Translations under genes and position numbers: made by a program
Part shown: positions 18,860 to 26,943 of the stretch, piece after piece
How the letters are laid out: each line of letters begins with the position of its first letter
Position numbering within the stretch: the first letter of the stretch is position 1
The notes under the pieces: model-generated
Told to the model about the DNA's origin: nothing
Databases searched by the model: none
What the model saw: only the letters and a program-made list of their open reading frames with translations
Source: Streptomyces calvus
GTDB lineage: Bacteria; Actinomycetota; Actinomycetes; Streptomycetales; Streptomycetaceae
Assembly (NCBI RefSeq): GCF_006782915.1
Contig: NZ_VCNP01000056.1
Span: 868,001 to 932,000, forward strand
DNA: 64,000 nt
Direction of reading: 5' to 3'

Positions 18860-19259
18860 ACCGCATCCGGTCCAGCGCGCACGCCTCCCGGCGCATGCCC
18901 TCCTCGTGCAGCCGCAGCACCCGGTCCACGTCGACCCACGAATCCCGGCCCGACCGGTCCCACGGCCCGCTGCCGATCGGCACCCACTCCCGGCGCCCGT
19001 CGTGCCGCTTGCTGGTCAACTGCACCGCCAGGAACGTCCCGGCCGCCTCGCGGGCGACCACGAGCACCGGACGGTCCTTGCCCCGGCCGTCGTTCTCCTC
19101 GTAGGGAACCCACGTCCACACGATCTCCCCGGGATCGGGGTCGCCGTCGTGCGCGGGGGAGTACTCGGTGCGCACCCGGCCCACCTCGCGGGGCGCGGCC
19201 TCGACGGTGGCGGAAGGGCCGTGGCGGCCCGGGGTGTTCTCGGGACTGTAGGCGGTCAC
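18813..19259 (-). CDS. PemK/MazF-like family protein
   Basis: A 148-residue protein whose C-terminal two-thirds match the PemK/MazF endoribonuclease fold: GEIVWTWVPYEENDGRGKDRPVLVVAREA, FLAVQLTSKRHD and the SWVDVDRVLRL strand. The GTG at 19259 is chosen over the longer upstream frame, whose residues are low-complexity. No antitoxin gene adjoins it, so it may be an orphan toxin or a domesticated member. The 3' end overlaps the macrodomain gene by 47 bases in antisense. Confidence 0.78.
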   Translation of the reverse strand: MTAYSPENTPGRHGPSATVEAAPREVGRVRTEYSPAHDGDPDPGEIVWTWVPYEENDGRGKDRPVLVVAREAAGTFLAVQLTSKRHDGRREWVPIGSGPWDRSGRDSWVDVDRVLRLHEEGMRREACALDRMRFNLVRRRLRERYGWS

Positions 19260-19410
19260 AGGCGTACCGTACGGCACACCTGGACGCCGGCCGACGCCCG
19301 GTCGGCGGCCACCGGCCGCCGACGGGCCCGCGGACGGGCGGCGGGACACGACGCGGCACGTGGCGGTGGCCGGTGGGACGCGGGCGGGCGCGGGTGCCGA
19401 GACTGGTTCC

Positions 19411-20217
19411 ATGAACCGTCCCGCCCTCCCGCCCCGAGAACTGCGCTCCTACCTGGAGGAGCTGGTCCACCGCACCCGCGCCGTCTGCGGGCCCCGCCTG
19501 GTGGGCGTCCTGGCCGTCGGATCCCTCGCGCTCGGCGACTACCGGCACGGCCGCAGCGACGTCGACGTGACCGTGGTGACGGACCCCGCGCTGCCCCGGA
19601 CCGCGCTGCCCGAACTGGCCGGAGCACTGGCCCACCCCGCACTGCCCTGTCCCGCCGCCGGCCTCGAACTGGTCGTCTACCCGGCCGACTTCGCGGCCCG
19701 GCCGTCCGGCGCGGCCGGATACCTGCTGGACCTCAACACCGGACCGGCCCTGCCCGAGCGGATCAGTTACGACCCGCGGGACGCGCCGCCGTTCTGGTAC
19801 GTCCTCGACCGCTCCCTCGCCCACCAGTGCGGCCTGCCGCTGTTCGGCGGGCCGGTGCGGGAGGTGGTCGCCGCGCCGGAGCGTGCCGACGTGCTCGCCG
19901 CGCTGCGCGCCTCCGTGCGCGAACACGCCGACGGCGAGGGGCACGTGGCCGACAACCGCGTGCTCAACGGCTGCCGCTCCGTGGTGTACTGCCGCACGGG
20001 CCGCTGGGTCGCCAAGCGCGCGGCGGCCGAGGCGGTCGCCGCCTCCGAGGAGACCTTCCGGCCGCTGGTCGCCGACGCGCTGCGCAGCTTCGCCCGTCCC
20101 CGGGAGTCGGCGCTCGCGCTGCCCCGGCCGGCGGTGCGGGACTTCCTGGCCTGGGTGGCCGAACGCGTGGACGAGGCGGCCCGCGCCGCCGGGACGGGAG
20201 GCGCACCCACCGGCTGA
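19411..20217 (+). CDS. Aminoglycoside-nucleotidyltransferase-like protein
   Basis: A 268-residue nucleotidyltransferase. The catalytic pattern GSLALGDYRHGRSDVDVTVV (Gly-Ser followed by Asp-X-Asp) is at residues about 37-56. A helical C-terminal part with VADNRVLNGCRSVVYCRTGRWVAKRAAAEA resembles the DUF4111 domain of AadA-type adenylyltransferases. It might modify an aminoglycoside or another hydroxylated compound; resistance is not proven by sequence. The ATG at 19411 is a sensible start. Confidence 0.8.
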   Translation: MNRPALPPRELRSYLEELVHRTRAVCGPRLVGVLAVGSLALGDYRHGRSDVDVTVVTDPALPRTALPELAGALAHPALPCPAAGLELVVYPADFAARPSGAAGYLLDLNTGPALPERISYDPRDAPPFWYVLDRSLAHQCGLPLFGGPVREVVAAPERADVLAALRASVREHADGEGHVADNRVLNGCRSVVYCRTGRWVAKRAAAEAVAASEETFRPLVADALRSFARPRESALALPRPAVRDFLAWVAERVDEAARAAGTGGAPTG

Positions 20218-20766
20218 ACGCGAGGGGCCCTCGGCCGACGCGGCGCTCCGTCACGGCCCCGCGGGCCACGGGAGGGCCGGGGCGGCGGCGACGCGGGCGT
20301 ACCACGACCGCACGCCGCACGGCACGCCGCACGCGGCACCGAACGGCTCCGTCGCCGCACCGCACGCGGCATCGCACGGCGCACCGCACGCCGCACGTGG
20401 CACCGCATGCCGCACCGCACGGCTCCGCCGCACGACGCACCGCACGCCGCACGCGGCATCGCACGGCGCACCGCACGCCGCACGTGGCACCGCATGCCGC
20501 ACTCCACGCCGCACCGCACGGCTCCGTCGCCGCACGGCGCACCAGTCGGTCGCTCTGCGACCGCTTGGCTCCGTCGCCGCACGGCGTACCGGTCGGTCGC
20601 GCCGCCACCGCGTGGCTCCGCCGCCCGGTGACGGGCCGGGCGTCCGGCGGGGTGCCCGAATTCGCTCGACAGCCCTCGCCGCCGCTGTCTAGGCTGCTGG
20701 GCGCGGCATCGCGTGTCGGTCACCGGCTGGGTGAGGCATGGAGGTGCCGCGGATGCCCGTGGAGGC
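20218..20766. repeat. Low-complexity repeat region without genes
   Basis: A 549-bp gap. From about 20310 to 20600 it consists of degenerate repeats built on GCACCGCACGCCGCAC. A 55-bp block at 20361-20415 recurs exactly at 20448-20502 (87-bp offset), flanked by GGCTCCGTCGCCGCAC copies. All six frames are open through parts of it because it lacks A/T, but nothing resembles a protein. The last 100 bases carry the promoter region of the VOC gene. Confidence 0.75.
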
Positions 20767-21204
20767 ATGGACATCGTGTCAGTCGAGTTCAACCACACCA
20801 TCGTTCTCACCCGTGACCGGGAGAAGTCCGCCCGTTTCCTCGCCGACGTCCTCGGCCTGGAGGTCGGGGAGCCGGCCGGGATGTTCCTGCCGGTGACGAC
20901 CGCCAACGGAGTCACCCTGGACTTCGCGACCGTCGACATCGACATCCCGGCACAGCACTACGCGTTCCTCGTCTCCGAGGACGAGTTCGACGCGATCCTC
21001 ACCCGGCTGGTGGACGCCCGGATCGCCATCCAGGCCGATCCGCACGGCCGCCACCCGCGCCGCATCAACCGCAACGACGGCGGACGCGGCGTCTACTTCC
21101 GGGACCCGGCCGGCCACGGCCTGGAAGCCATCACCCGCCCCTACGGCACCGACCCCGCCTCACCGCTGAACGGTGTCACCGAGGAGGTCCCCGGGGCCGT
21201 CTGA
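20767..21204 (+). CDS. VOC-family (glyoxalase-like) protein
   Basis: A 145-residue single-domain vicinal-oxygen-chelate protein. It shows EFNHTIVLTRDREKSARFLADVLGLEVG at the N-terminus, with His9 as a likely metal ligand, and VYFRDPAGHGLEAITRPYG at the C-terminus, with Glu in GLEAIT. VOC proteins include glyoxalases, dioxygenases and antibiotic-binding proteins; the specific role cannot be assigned. The ATG at 20767 follows GGAGG. Confidence 0.85.
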   Translation: MDIVSVEFNHTIVLTRDREKSARFLADVLGLEVGEPAGMFLPVTTANGVTLDFATVDIDIPAQHYAFLVSEDEFDAILTRLVDARIAIQADPHGRHPRRINRNDGGRGVYFRDPAGHGLEAITRPYGTDPASPLNGVTEEVPGAV

Positions 21205-21325
21205 CCGGAACCCGGCCGGTGGCGGACGGGCACCACCCGTCCGCCGCCGGCCCCCGGTTTACACGGCGCGCGGAGGGCTACGCGGCGGGCACGGGGAAAC
21301 CACGCGGACCGACCGGGAGGCGCCC

Positions 21326-21751
21326 ATGACCCGCCGTATCCGGGACGTGATGTCCACGGACACCGCGTCCGTCGAGCCCATGACCACGGTGGCGCGGGCG
21401 GCGCGCCTGATGCGTGAACGGGACATCGGCGACGTTCTCGTCGCCTACGACTGCGACCTGTTCGGTGTCCTCACCGACCGCGACATCGTGCTGCGGGCCG
21501 TCGCCGAGGGCAGCGACCCCGAGGCCACGACCGTCGGCTCGCTGTGCACCCGCCCGCCCCTGGTGACCCTCGACCCCGAGGACACCACCGACCACGCCGT
21601 CGAACTGATGCGGCGCTACGCCGTCCGCCGGCTCCCGGTGGTCGAACACGGCGGCTGCCCGGTGGGCATGGTCAGCCTCGGCGACCTCGCCGCCACCGAG
21701 GACCCGCGCTCCGCCCTGGCGGACATCAGCAGGGCCGCCGCCACCCACTGA
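21326..21751 (+). CDS. Two-CBS-domain protein
   Basis: A 141-residue protein of two tandem CBS domains. Residues about 5-60 read RIRDVMSTDTASVEPMTTVARAARLMRERDIGDVLV, and residues 72-130 read VGSLCTRPPLVTLDPEDTTDHAVELMRRYAVRRLPVVE followed by GMVSLGDLA. Each ends in a TDRDIVLRAV- or SLGDLA-type strand-helix unit. CBS pairs bind adenine nucleotides and sense energy state. The ATG follows GGGAGG by five bases. Confidence 0.92.
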   Translation: MTRRIRDVMSTDTASVEPMTTVARAARLMRERDIGDVLVAYDCDLFGVLTDRDIVLRAVAEGSDPEATTVGSLCTRPPLVTLDPEDTTDHAVELMRRYAVRRLPVVEHGGCPVGMVSLGDLAATEDPRSALADISRAAATH

Positions 21752-21757
21752 GCTCCG

Positions 21758-22210
21758 TCAGCGCTGGTAGAGGCCCACCAGCGTGCCGCTCGCGAGCTGA
21801 GTCCGCCCGACCGCCTCGTGCACCTGCTCGGCGCGGGGCGCGTCGGGCAGCACACAGGGTTCGGCGAGCGCGTAGAGCCGGAACATGTAGTGGTGCGCGT
21901 CGTCGCCGGGAGGCGGATGCGGCCCGCCCCAGCCCCGCTCGCCGTAGCCGTTGACGAGTTCGGTGCCGCGCGGCGGACTCTGCCCCGCGCCGACCCCGTC
22001 GCTGTGCGGGTCGATCCCCACCACGATCCAGTGCACGAACGACCCCGACGGCGCGTCCGGATCCTCGCACAGCAGTACCAGTTCCACCGCGTCGTCCGGG
22101 ACGCCGCTCCAGGCCAGCGGCGGGGACACGTTCGCCCCCTCGTACGCGTACCGGCGGGCGAGGAACGAGTGGTCGTTGAAGGCGTCACTGCCGATGTCGA
22201 TGCCGGTCAT
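21758..22210 (-). CDS. YbhB/YbcL-type PEBP family protein
   Basis: A 150-residue phosphatidylethanolamine-binding-protein homologue. Diagnostic blocks are YEGANVSPPLAWSGVP, LVLLCEDPDAPSGSFVHWIVVGID (the DPDAP pocket), GYGERGWGGPHPP and HHYMFRLYAL. The bacterial YbhB family has no settled function, and the fold binds anionic ligands. It converges on the CBS gene with a six-base gap. The ATG at 22210 (MTGIDIGSDAF) is preferred to the one at 22234. Confidence 0.92.
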   Translation of the reverse strand: MTGIDIGSDAFNDHSFLARRYAYEGANVSPPLAWSGVPDDAVELVLLCEDPDAPSGSFVHWIVVGIDPHSDGVGAGQSPPRGTELVNGYGERGWGGPHPPPGDDAHHYMFRLYALAEPCVLPDAPRAEQVHEAVGRTQLASGTLVGLYQR

Positions 22211-22250
22211 GGGCCCCGGGTGCCCCCGCGCCACCCGGGCATGCGACGGC

Positions 22251-22703
22251 TCAGCCGCCGACGGTCACCGAACAGGACCAGCCGTACGGGCCGGGACCGA
22301 TGCGCAGTTCCTCCGCGGCCACGGCCGCCGGCACCGCACCGGTGACCCGTACGTCCGTCAGACCCGCGACCGCCAGCCGCACGTCGAGTCCGCCCTCGGC
22401 CTCGTCGGCCTCCACGTCGACCGGCACCTGCCCGTGCGCCCGGAGCCGGTACAGGATCTCGTCGAGCAGCGCGGCCAGCAGGTCGTCGTCGCTGGCCTCG
22501 TCCAGCCGGATGCGGCTCACCCCGGTCGGCCGCACCCCGGAGACGTCGGCGAAGCACTCCACCATCGCCAGGGCCGCCTCCGCCAGGCAGTTCTCCCGGC
22601 CGGCCGCCCACGCCTCGATCCGTACCTCGTCGCCCACCGGCACCGCCCGGTGCCCGCTCGCGCCCGGCCGCGCCCGCTCGTCGTCGCCCGTGTCACCGAC
22701 CAT
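22251..22703 (-). CDS. Archease-family protein
   Basis: A 150-residue archease homologue. The blocks VRIEAWAAGRENCLAEAALAMVECFADV, DDLLAALLDEILYRLRAHGQVPVDVE and the C-terminal acidic strand follow the family. Archease normally speeds guanylation and turnover of the RtcB RNA ligase. No rtcB gene is visible in this window, so the partner must be elsewhere or the protein has another role. The N-terminus carries about 20 extra charged residues. It is followed by the PEBP gene on the same strand after 40 bases. Confidence 0.82.
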   Translation of the reverse strand: MVGDTGDDERARPGASGHRAVPVGDEVRIEAWAAGRENCLAEAALAMVECFADVSGVRPTGVSRIRLDEASDDDLLAALLDEILYRLRAHGQVPVDVEADEAEGGLDVRLAVAGLTDVRVTGAVPAAVAAEELRIGPGPYGWSCSVTVGG

Positions 22704-22853
22704 GCAACACGCCTGCCCGAGGCGGGCGCCGCCATGCCGGGCGGCGGGCGCTTCACGGACCCCAGAGCGGGTACGCGGGTGCCGACCGGGTGCCCAGGGG
22801 TGCCGCCGGGTGCCTCGGACGCCGTGTCCGCCGTGGAGGGAGGGCATCCGCCC

Positions 22854-23501
22854 ATGCTGTTCCGAGATCGCCGGGAGGCGGGCCGGGAACTGGCCGCCCG
22901 GCTGCGGCAGCGGCAGGACGAGGGCGCGCTGCCCGACCCGGTGGTGCTGGCCCTGCCGCGCGGCGGCGTCGCCGTCGCCGCCGAGGTCGCCAGGGCCCTG
23001 GACGCCCCGCTCGACGTCCTCGTCGTACGGAAGGTCGGCGCCCCCTTCCACGAGGAGTTCGGCGTCGGCGCGATGGCCGGCGACGGCGTCCCGGTCTTCG
23101 ACGCCGAATCGTTGCGCCGGCTCGGCCTCACCGAGGACGACCTGGCGCCCGTGGTCGAGCGCGAGCGCACCGAACTGCGCCGCCGCGAACAGCTCTACCG
23201 CCGCGGCCGGACCGCGCCCGACCTGCGCAACCGCACCGTGATCGTCGTCGACGACGGGCTGGCGACCGGCTCCACCGCCCGCGCCGCCCTGCGCGCCCTG
23301 CGTGCGCAGGCGCCCGGCCGGCTGGTGCTGGCCGCCCCGGTCGCCGCACCCGAGGGCGCCGCGCTGATGCGCCAGGAGGCCGACGAGGTGGTGTGCCTGC
23401 ACGAGCCGGCCGCGTTCATGGCGGTGGGCCAGTGGTACCAGGAGTTCGACCAGCTCACGGACGACGACGTCCTGCGGGCCCTGGGCCGGCAGGAGGCGTG
23501 A
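22854..23501 (+). CDS. Phosphoribosyltransferase-family protein
   Basis: A 215-residue type-I phosphoribosyltransferase. The PRPP-binding loop is VIVVDDGLATGSTARAALRAL near residues 125-145. The N-terminus RDRREAGRELAARL and VVLALPRGGVAVAAEVARALDAPLDVLVVRKVGAP are typical of the actinobacterial stand-alone family, which is often found with dormancy or stress genes. The base substrate is unknown. The ATG lies ten bases past GGAGGG. It is divergent from the archease gene. Confidence 0.9.
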   Translation: MLFRDRREAGRELAARLRQRQDEGALPDPVVLALPRGGVAVAAEVARALDAPLDVLVVRKVGAPFHEEFGVGAMAGDGVPVFDAESLRRLGLTEDDLAPVVERERTELRRREQLYRRGRTAPDLRNRTVIVVDDGLATGSTARAALRALRAQAPGRLVLAAPVAAPEGAALMRQEADEVVCLHEPAAFMAVGQWYQEFDQLTDDDVLRALGRQEA

Positions 23502-23509
23502 CGGCGGGG

Positions 23510-24694
23510 TCAGACCACGCCGTCCGCGCGCAGGGCCTCGATCTCCGCGTCGGAGTGCCCGAGTTCCCTGAGGATCGCCTCGGTGTGCTCGCCCACCGCG
23601 GGCACCGGGTCCATGCGGGCCGGTACGCCCGCGAGGTCGGCGGGCGGCAGTAGCGCCCGCACCGTCGCGCCCGGTACCGCCACGTCCCGCCAGCGGCCGC
23701 GGGCGGCGAGCACCGGGTGGTCGAGGAACGCGGCGACGTCGTTGACGCCGGCGCACGCGATGCCGATCGCCTCCAGGTCCGCCAGCAGCGTCGCGGCCTC
23801 GTCGCGGGCGCAGCGGCCGGCGACGATCGCGTTCAGCTCCTCGCGGTGGGCCACGCGGTCGGATCCGGTGGCGAACCGGGGATCGTCGGTCAGTTCCGGC
23901 CGCCCGAGGAACCCGGCGCACAGGGCCGCCCACTCGCGTTCGTTCTGCACGGAGAACAGCACCTCGCGGCCGTCGGCGGCGCGATACGTGCCGTAGGGGG
24001 CGATGGTGGCGTGCTGGGTGCCCAGGCGCGGGGGCTGCTCGCCGCCGTGCGCGGTGTAGTAGGCGGGCTGGCCCATCCACTCGGCCAGCGCCTCGAACAA
24101 CGACACCTCCACCGGGTGGGCCGTACCGGTGGTGGCGCGCGTGTACAGGGCGGTGAGCACACCGCTGTAGGCGTACATGCCCGCCGCGATGTCGGCGACG
24201 GAGATCCCGGTGCGGGCGGTCTCGTCGGCCGTCCCGGTCAGCGACACCAGGCCCGTCTGGCACTGCACCAGCAGGTCGTAGGCCTTGCGGTCGGCCCACG
24301 GGCCGTCGGTGCCGTAGCCGGAGATCGTGCACGGGATCAGCCGCGGATAACGGCGGGTCAGCTCCTCGGTGCCCAGGCCGAGCCGTTCCGCGGCGCCCGG
24401 CGCGAGGTTCTGCACGAACACGTCCGCGTCCCGGAGGAGCCCGTGCAGGACCGCCCGTCCCCTGGGGTCCTTCAGGTCGAGGGTGAGGGACTCCTTGGAG
24501 CGGTTGATCCACACGAAGTAGCTGGAGTGGCCGTGGACGGTGGTGTCGTAGCGCCGGGCGAAGTCGCCCTCGCCGGGCCGCTCCACCTTGATCACGCGGG
24601 CGCCGAGGTCGGCCAGCTGCCGGGTGGCGTAGGGCGCGGCCACCGCCTGCTCCACGCTGACCACCGTGACCCCGGACAAGGGGAGTTTCTGCAC
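23510..24694 (-). CDS. CaiB/BaiF-type CoA transferase (family III)
   Basis: A 394-residue family-III CoA transferase. LSGVTVVSVEQAVAAPYATRQLADLGARVIKVERPGEGD opens the Rossmann-like domain. SKESLTLDLKDPRGRAVL, DVFVQNLAPGAAERLGLG and ISGYGTDGPWADRKAYDLLVQCQTG follow; the Asp in AYDLLVQ is the expected catalytic residue. The GTG at 24694 is chosen because AGGAGG lies seven bases upstream. The acyl donor and acceptor are not predictable (itaconate, citramalate, formyl and carnitine enzymes all look alike). Confidence 0.9.
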   Translation of the reverse strand: MQKLPLSGVTVVSVEQAVAAPYATRQLADLGARVIKVERPGEGDFARRYDTTVHGHSSYFVWINRSKESLTLDLKDPRGRAVLHGLLRDADVFVQNLAPGAAERLGLGTEELTRRYPRLIPCTISGYGTDGPWADRKAYDLLVQCQTGLVSLTGTADETARTGISVADIAAGMYAYSGVLTALYTRATTGTAHPVEVSLFEALAEWMGQPAYYTAHGGEQPPRLGTQHATIAPYGTYRAADGREVLFSVQNEREWAALCAGFLGRPELTDDPRFATGSDRVAHREELNAIVAGRCARDEAATLLADLEAIGIACAGVNDVAAFLDHPVLAARGRWRDVAVPGATVRALLPPADLAGVPARMDPVPAVGEHTEAILRELGHSDAEIEALRADGVV

Positions 24695-24778
24695 GTCCAC
24701 GCCTCCTGCCGGCTCCGGGGAGCACCGGCCTCGATTAGTACGGCGGGGCCGGCCGCCTGTCAACGGCCGCCCGCCGGT

Positions 24779-25015
24779 TCACTCACCGGCCCGGCTCCAC
24801 GGCACGTCGGCCGGGCGGCTGCGGGAGACGATGCGGGCGCCGCGTTCGTCGACGGCACGGACCTGGAGCGAACCGCAGCCGCAGCGGGTCCACACGGTGC
24901 TGCCCGCCGCGGTGCAGTGCCGGGAGACCACCTGGAACGGCTCCGCGTCGTCCGGCCACCCGCAGTACGGGCAGAAGGTGCCGGTCGCACCCGCGGCGCC
25001 GGTCGTGCTGGTCAT
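24779..25015 (-). CDS. Small zinc-ribbon protein
   Basis: A 78-residue protein with CPYCGWPDD near residue 14 and a second pair CGCGS near residue 43, a likely zinc ribbon. SRHCTAAGSTVWTRCGCGSLQVR resembles a small family common next to actinomycete regulators. No enzymatic motif is seen. The ATG at 25015 follows GAGGAG closely. It is divergent from the LysR gene, which may control it. Confidence 0.7.
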   Translation of the reverse strand: MTSTTGAAGATGTFCPYCGWPDDAEPFQVVSRHCTAAGSTVWTRCGCGSLQVRAVDERGARIVSRSRPADVPWSRAGE

Positions 25016-25149
25016 GGTGACTCCTCGTTTCCTCGGGGTTCGTCGGGATTCCTCGGACCTGTCGAACGTCGCGACACAGCAAGAGTGCGGCCTGTCGTCC
25101 GTACACGTCCAGGTTGACTTTGTGCACGCCACCGTGAAGCGTGGACTTC

Positions 25150-26055
25150 ATGATTGACCTGCGCCGGCTGCACGTCCTCAGGGCGGTCGCCCATTACGGC
25201 ACGGTCACCGCGGCCGCCCGCGCCCTGCACTTCACCCCGTCCGCCGCCTCCCAGCAGATCCGTCAGCTCGCCCGTGACCTGGACGTCGAACTGCTGGAGC
25301 CGCAGGGACGCGGCGTACGGCTCACCCCGGCCGCCGAGAGCCTGCTCGCGCACGCCGACGCCATCCAGGCCCGCTGGGACCAGGCGGAACGGGACCTGCG
25401 GGCCGACCACGACGCGCCGGCCGGATTGCTGCGCGTGACCGGGTTCCCGGTGGCGGTCTCGGTGCTGCTGGCGCCGATGGCCGCCCGGCTGGGCGAGCGC
25501 CATCCGCGGCTGTCGGTGCGGATCGTGGAGGCCGGGGTGCCGGAGAGCTTCGACCTGCTCTTCGAAGGGACCGCCGATCTGGCCGTCGTGGAGTCCACCC
25601 CGCACAACCCGCCGCTCGGCGACGGGCGTTTCGACCAGCAGCCGCTGCTGGACGACCCGTTCGACCTGGTGGTCCCCGCCGGGCACCCGCTGGCCGGGCA
25701 CGAGCGGGTCGACCTGGCCGAGGCGGCCCGCGAGTCGTGGATCGCGCCGGTGCCCGCCAGTCCCTGCCGGCCGCATGTGATGGCCGCGTGCGGCGCGGCC
25801 GGCTTCGCACCGGACGTCGTCCACCACGCCCTCGACTGGAACGTCACCGCCCACCTCGTCGCCCACGGACTCGGGGTCGCCCTGATCCCGCGCCTCGCCC
25901 ATCTCACCCCGGACCTGCCGATCACCCGCGTACGCTGCGCCGGCAACCCGCACCGCAGGCTGCTGACCTGCACCCGCGGCGGCGGCCACGCCCGCCCCGC
26001 GGTGGCGGCGGCCCTGCGCGAGCTGCGGGAACTGGCCCCCACGGCGGTCGCCTGA
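25150..26055 (+). CDS. LysR-family transcriptional regulator
   Basis: A 301-residue LysR protein. The N-terminus MIDLRRLHVLRAVAHYGTVTAAARALHFTPSAASQQIRQLARDL is the family helix-turn-helix. The effector domain shows LLRVTGFPVAVSVLLAPMAARL and LDDPFDLVVPAGHPLAGHERVDL. The ATG at 25150 is preferred to a GTG nine bases upstream. It is divergent from the zinc-ribbon and CoA-transferase genes, which are candidate targets. Confidence 0.93.
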   Translation: MIDLRRLHVLRAVAHYGTVTAAARALHFTPSAASQQIRQLARDLDVELLEPQGRGVRLTPAAESLLAHADAIQARWDQAERDLRADHDAPAGLLRVTGFPVAVSVLLAPMAARLGERHPRLSVRIVEAGVPESFDLLFEGTADLAVVESTPHNPPLGDGRFDQQPLLDDPFDLVVPAGHPLAGHERVDLAEAARESWIAPVPASPCRPHVMAACGAAGFAPDVVHHALDWNVTAHLVAHGLGVALIPRLAHLTPDLPITRVRCAGNPHRRLLTCTRGGGHARPAVAAALRELRELAPTAVA

Positions 26056-26080
26056 GCCCGCGCCGCCGCCCGAGCCCGCG

Positions 26081-26677
26081 CTAACGACCGGGGGCTCCGG
26101 CGCGCAGTCCGTCCATGACGAGGTCCAGCAGCCAGGCGGCGCGCGGCTGCCAGTCGCCGGCCGGGTCGATCTGCCACAGGCCGCCGATGGCCAGGAAGAA
26201 GTCCTCCGCGGTGACGCCGGGGCGGATGGTTCCGGCCTCCTCGCACGCCCTCAGCAGCAGTTCGGCCGCGTCGGTCACCGCGCTGTGCCCCGGTTTGGCG
26301 GGGCTCCCCGGACCGCTGGTGACCTGCCGGATGGCCTCCGCGAGCCCCGCCTTGGCCATCGCGAACCGGGCGAGGCGGTCCATCCACTCGCGCAGCGCGC
26401 GATCGGGTTCCCGGGTGCTGAGCAGCTGGGCCGCGCTGGCGGCGACCTGCCGCATCTCGTAGCGGTAGATCTCCAGGACGAGTGCCTCGCGGCTGGGGAA
26501 GTTCCGGTAGAACGTGCCCTGTCCGACGCACGCCTTCTTGGCGATCACGCTCAACGGCGTGTCCGCGGCGCGCGTCAACTCCGTCAGGGCGACCTCCAGG
26601 ATGCGCTCGCGGTTGCGCTGCGCGTCCGCGCGCTGGGGCGGTTCGGCGCGCCCGGGCGCGTCCTTGTGGTACCCCAC
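26081..26677 (-). CDS. TetR-family repressor facing the molybdenum hydroxylase operon
   Basis: A 198-residue TetR regulator starting at GTG 26677. The DNA-binding part is residues about 18-65: RADAQRNRERILEVALTELTRAADTPLSVIAKKACVGQGTFYRNFPSREALVLEIYR. A C-terminal ligand domain follows (DFFLAIGGLWQIDPAGDWQPRAAWLLDLVMDGLRAG). Two near-identical palindromes at 26722-26767 lie between this gene and the divergent hydroxylase operon, so repression of both is likely. The inducer is presumably an aldehyde or N-heterocycle handled by that operon. Confidence 0.93.
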   Translation of the reverse strand: MGYHKDAPGRAEPPQRADAQRNRERILEVALTELTRAADTPLSVIAKKACVGQGTFYRNFPSREALVLEIYRYEMRQVAASAAQLLSTREPDRALREWMDRLARFAMAKAGLAEAIRQVTSGPGSPAKPGHSAVTDAAELLLRACEEAGTIRPGVTAEDFFLAIGGLWQIDPAGDWQPRAAWLLDLVMDGLRAGAPGR

Positions 26678-26721
26678 TCGTCCTCCTCGCGGGTCGTGGC
26701 CGAAACCCGTCCTTGCTAACC

Positions 26722-26767
26722 GGACAACTGTCCACTACGTTTTTTCGCGTCAGCGGACAGCTGTCCG
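26722..26767. promoter_or_regulatory. Twin TetR operators
   Basis: GGACAACTGTCC (26722-26733) and CGGACAGCTGTCCG (26754-26767) are perfect palindromes sharing GGACA-N2-TGTCC, with centres 33 bp apart (about three helical turns). They lie 45-90 bases upstream of the tetR GTG, between it and the hydroxylase operon. Confidence 0.72.
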
Positions 26768-26943
26768 TTTCGTTCGATCGTATCGGCGGACGCGGACGGC
26801 ATGGGACGGCCACTCGGCATGCCTCGCGCGAATGTTCCTGCGCCCGTCTCCCCCACATGTTCCCGAACGCGCCCCGTTCCGTACAGCTCACCCCTCACGC
26901 GACCGACTCGTCCGCCTTCCAGATCCGTGAAAGAAGGCTGCTC

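Noticed and set aside
20300..20620. Possible CRISPR array
   Set aside because: The repeats are degenerate, overlapping and unevenly spaced, without unique spacers of constant length, and no cas genes are present.
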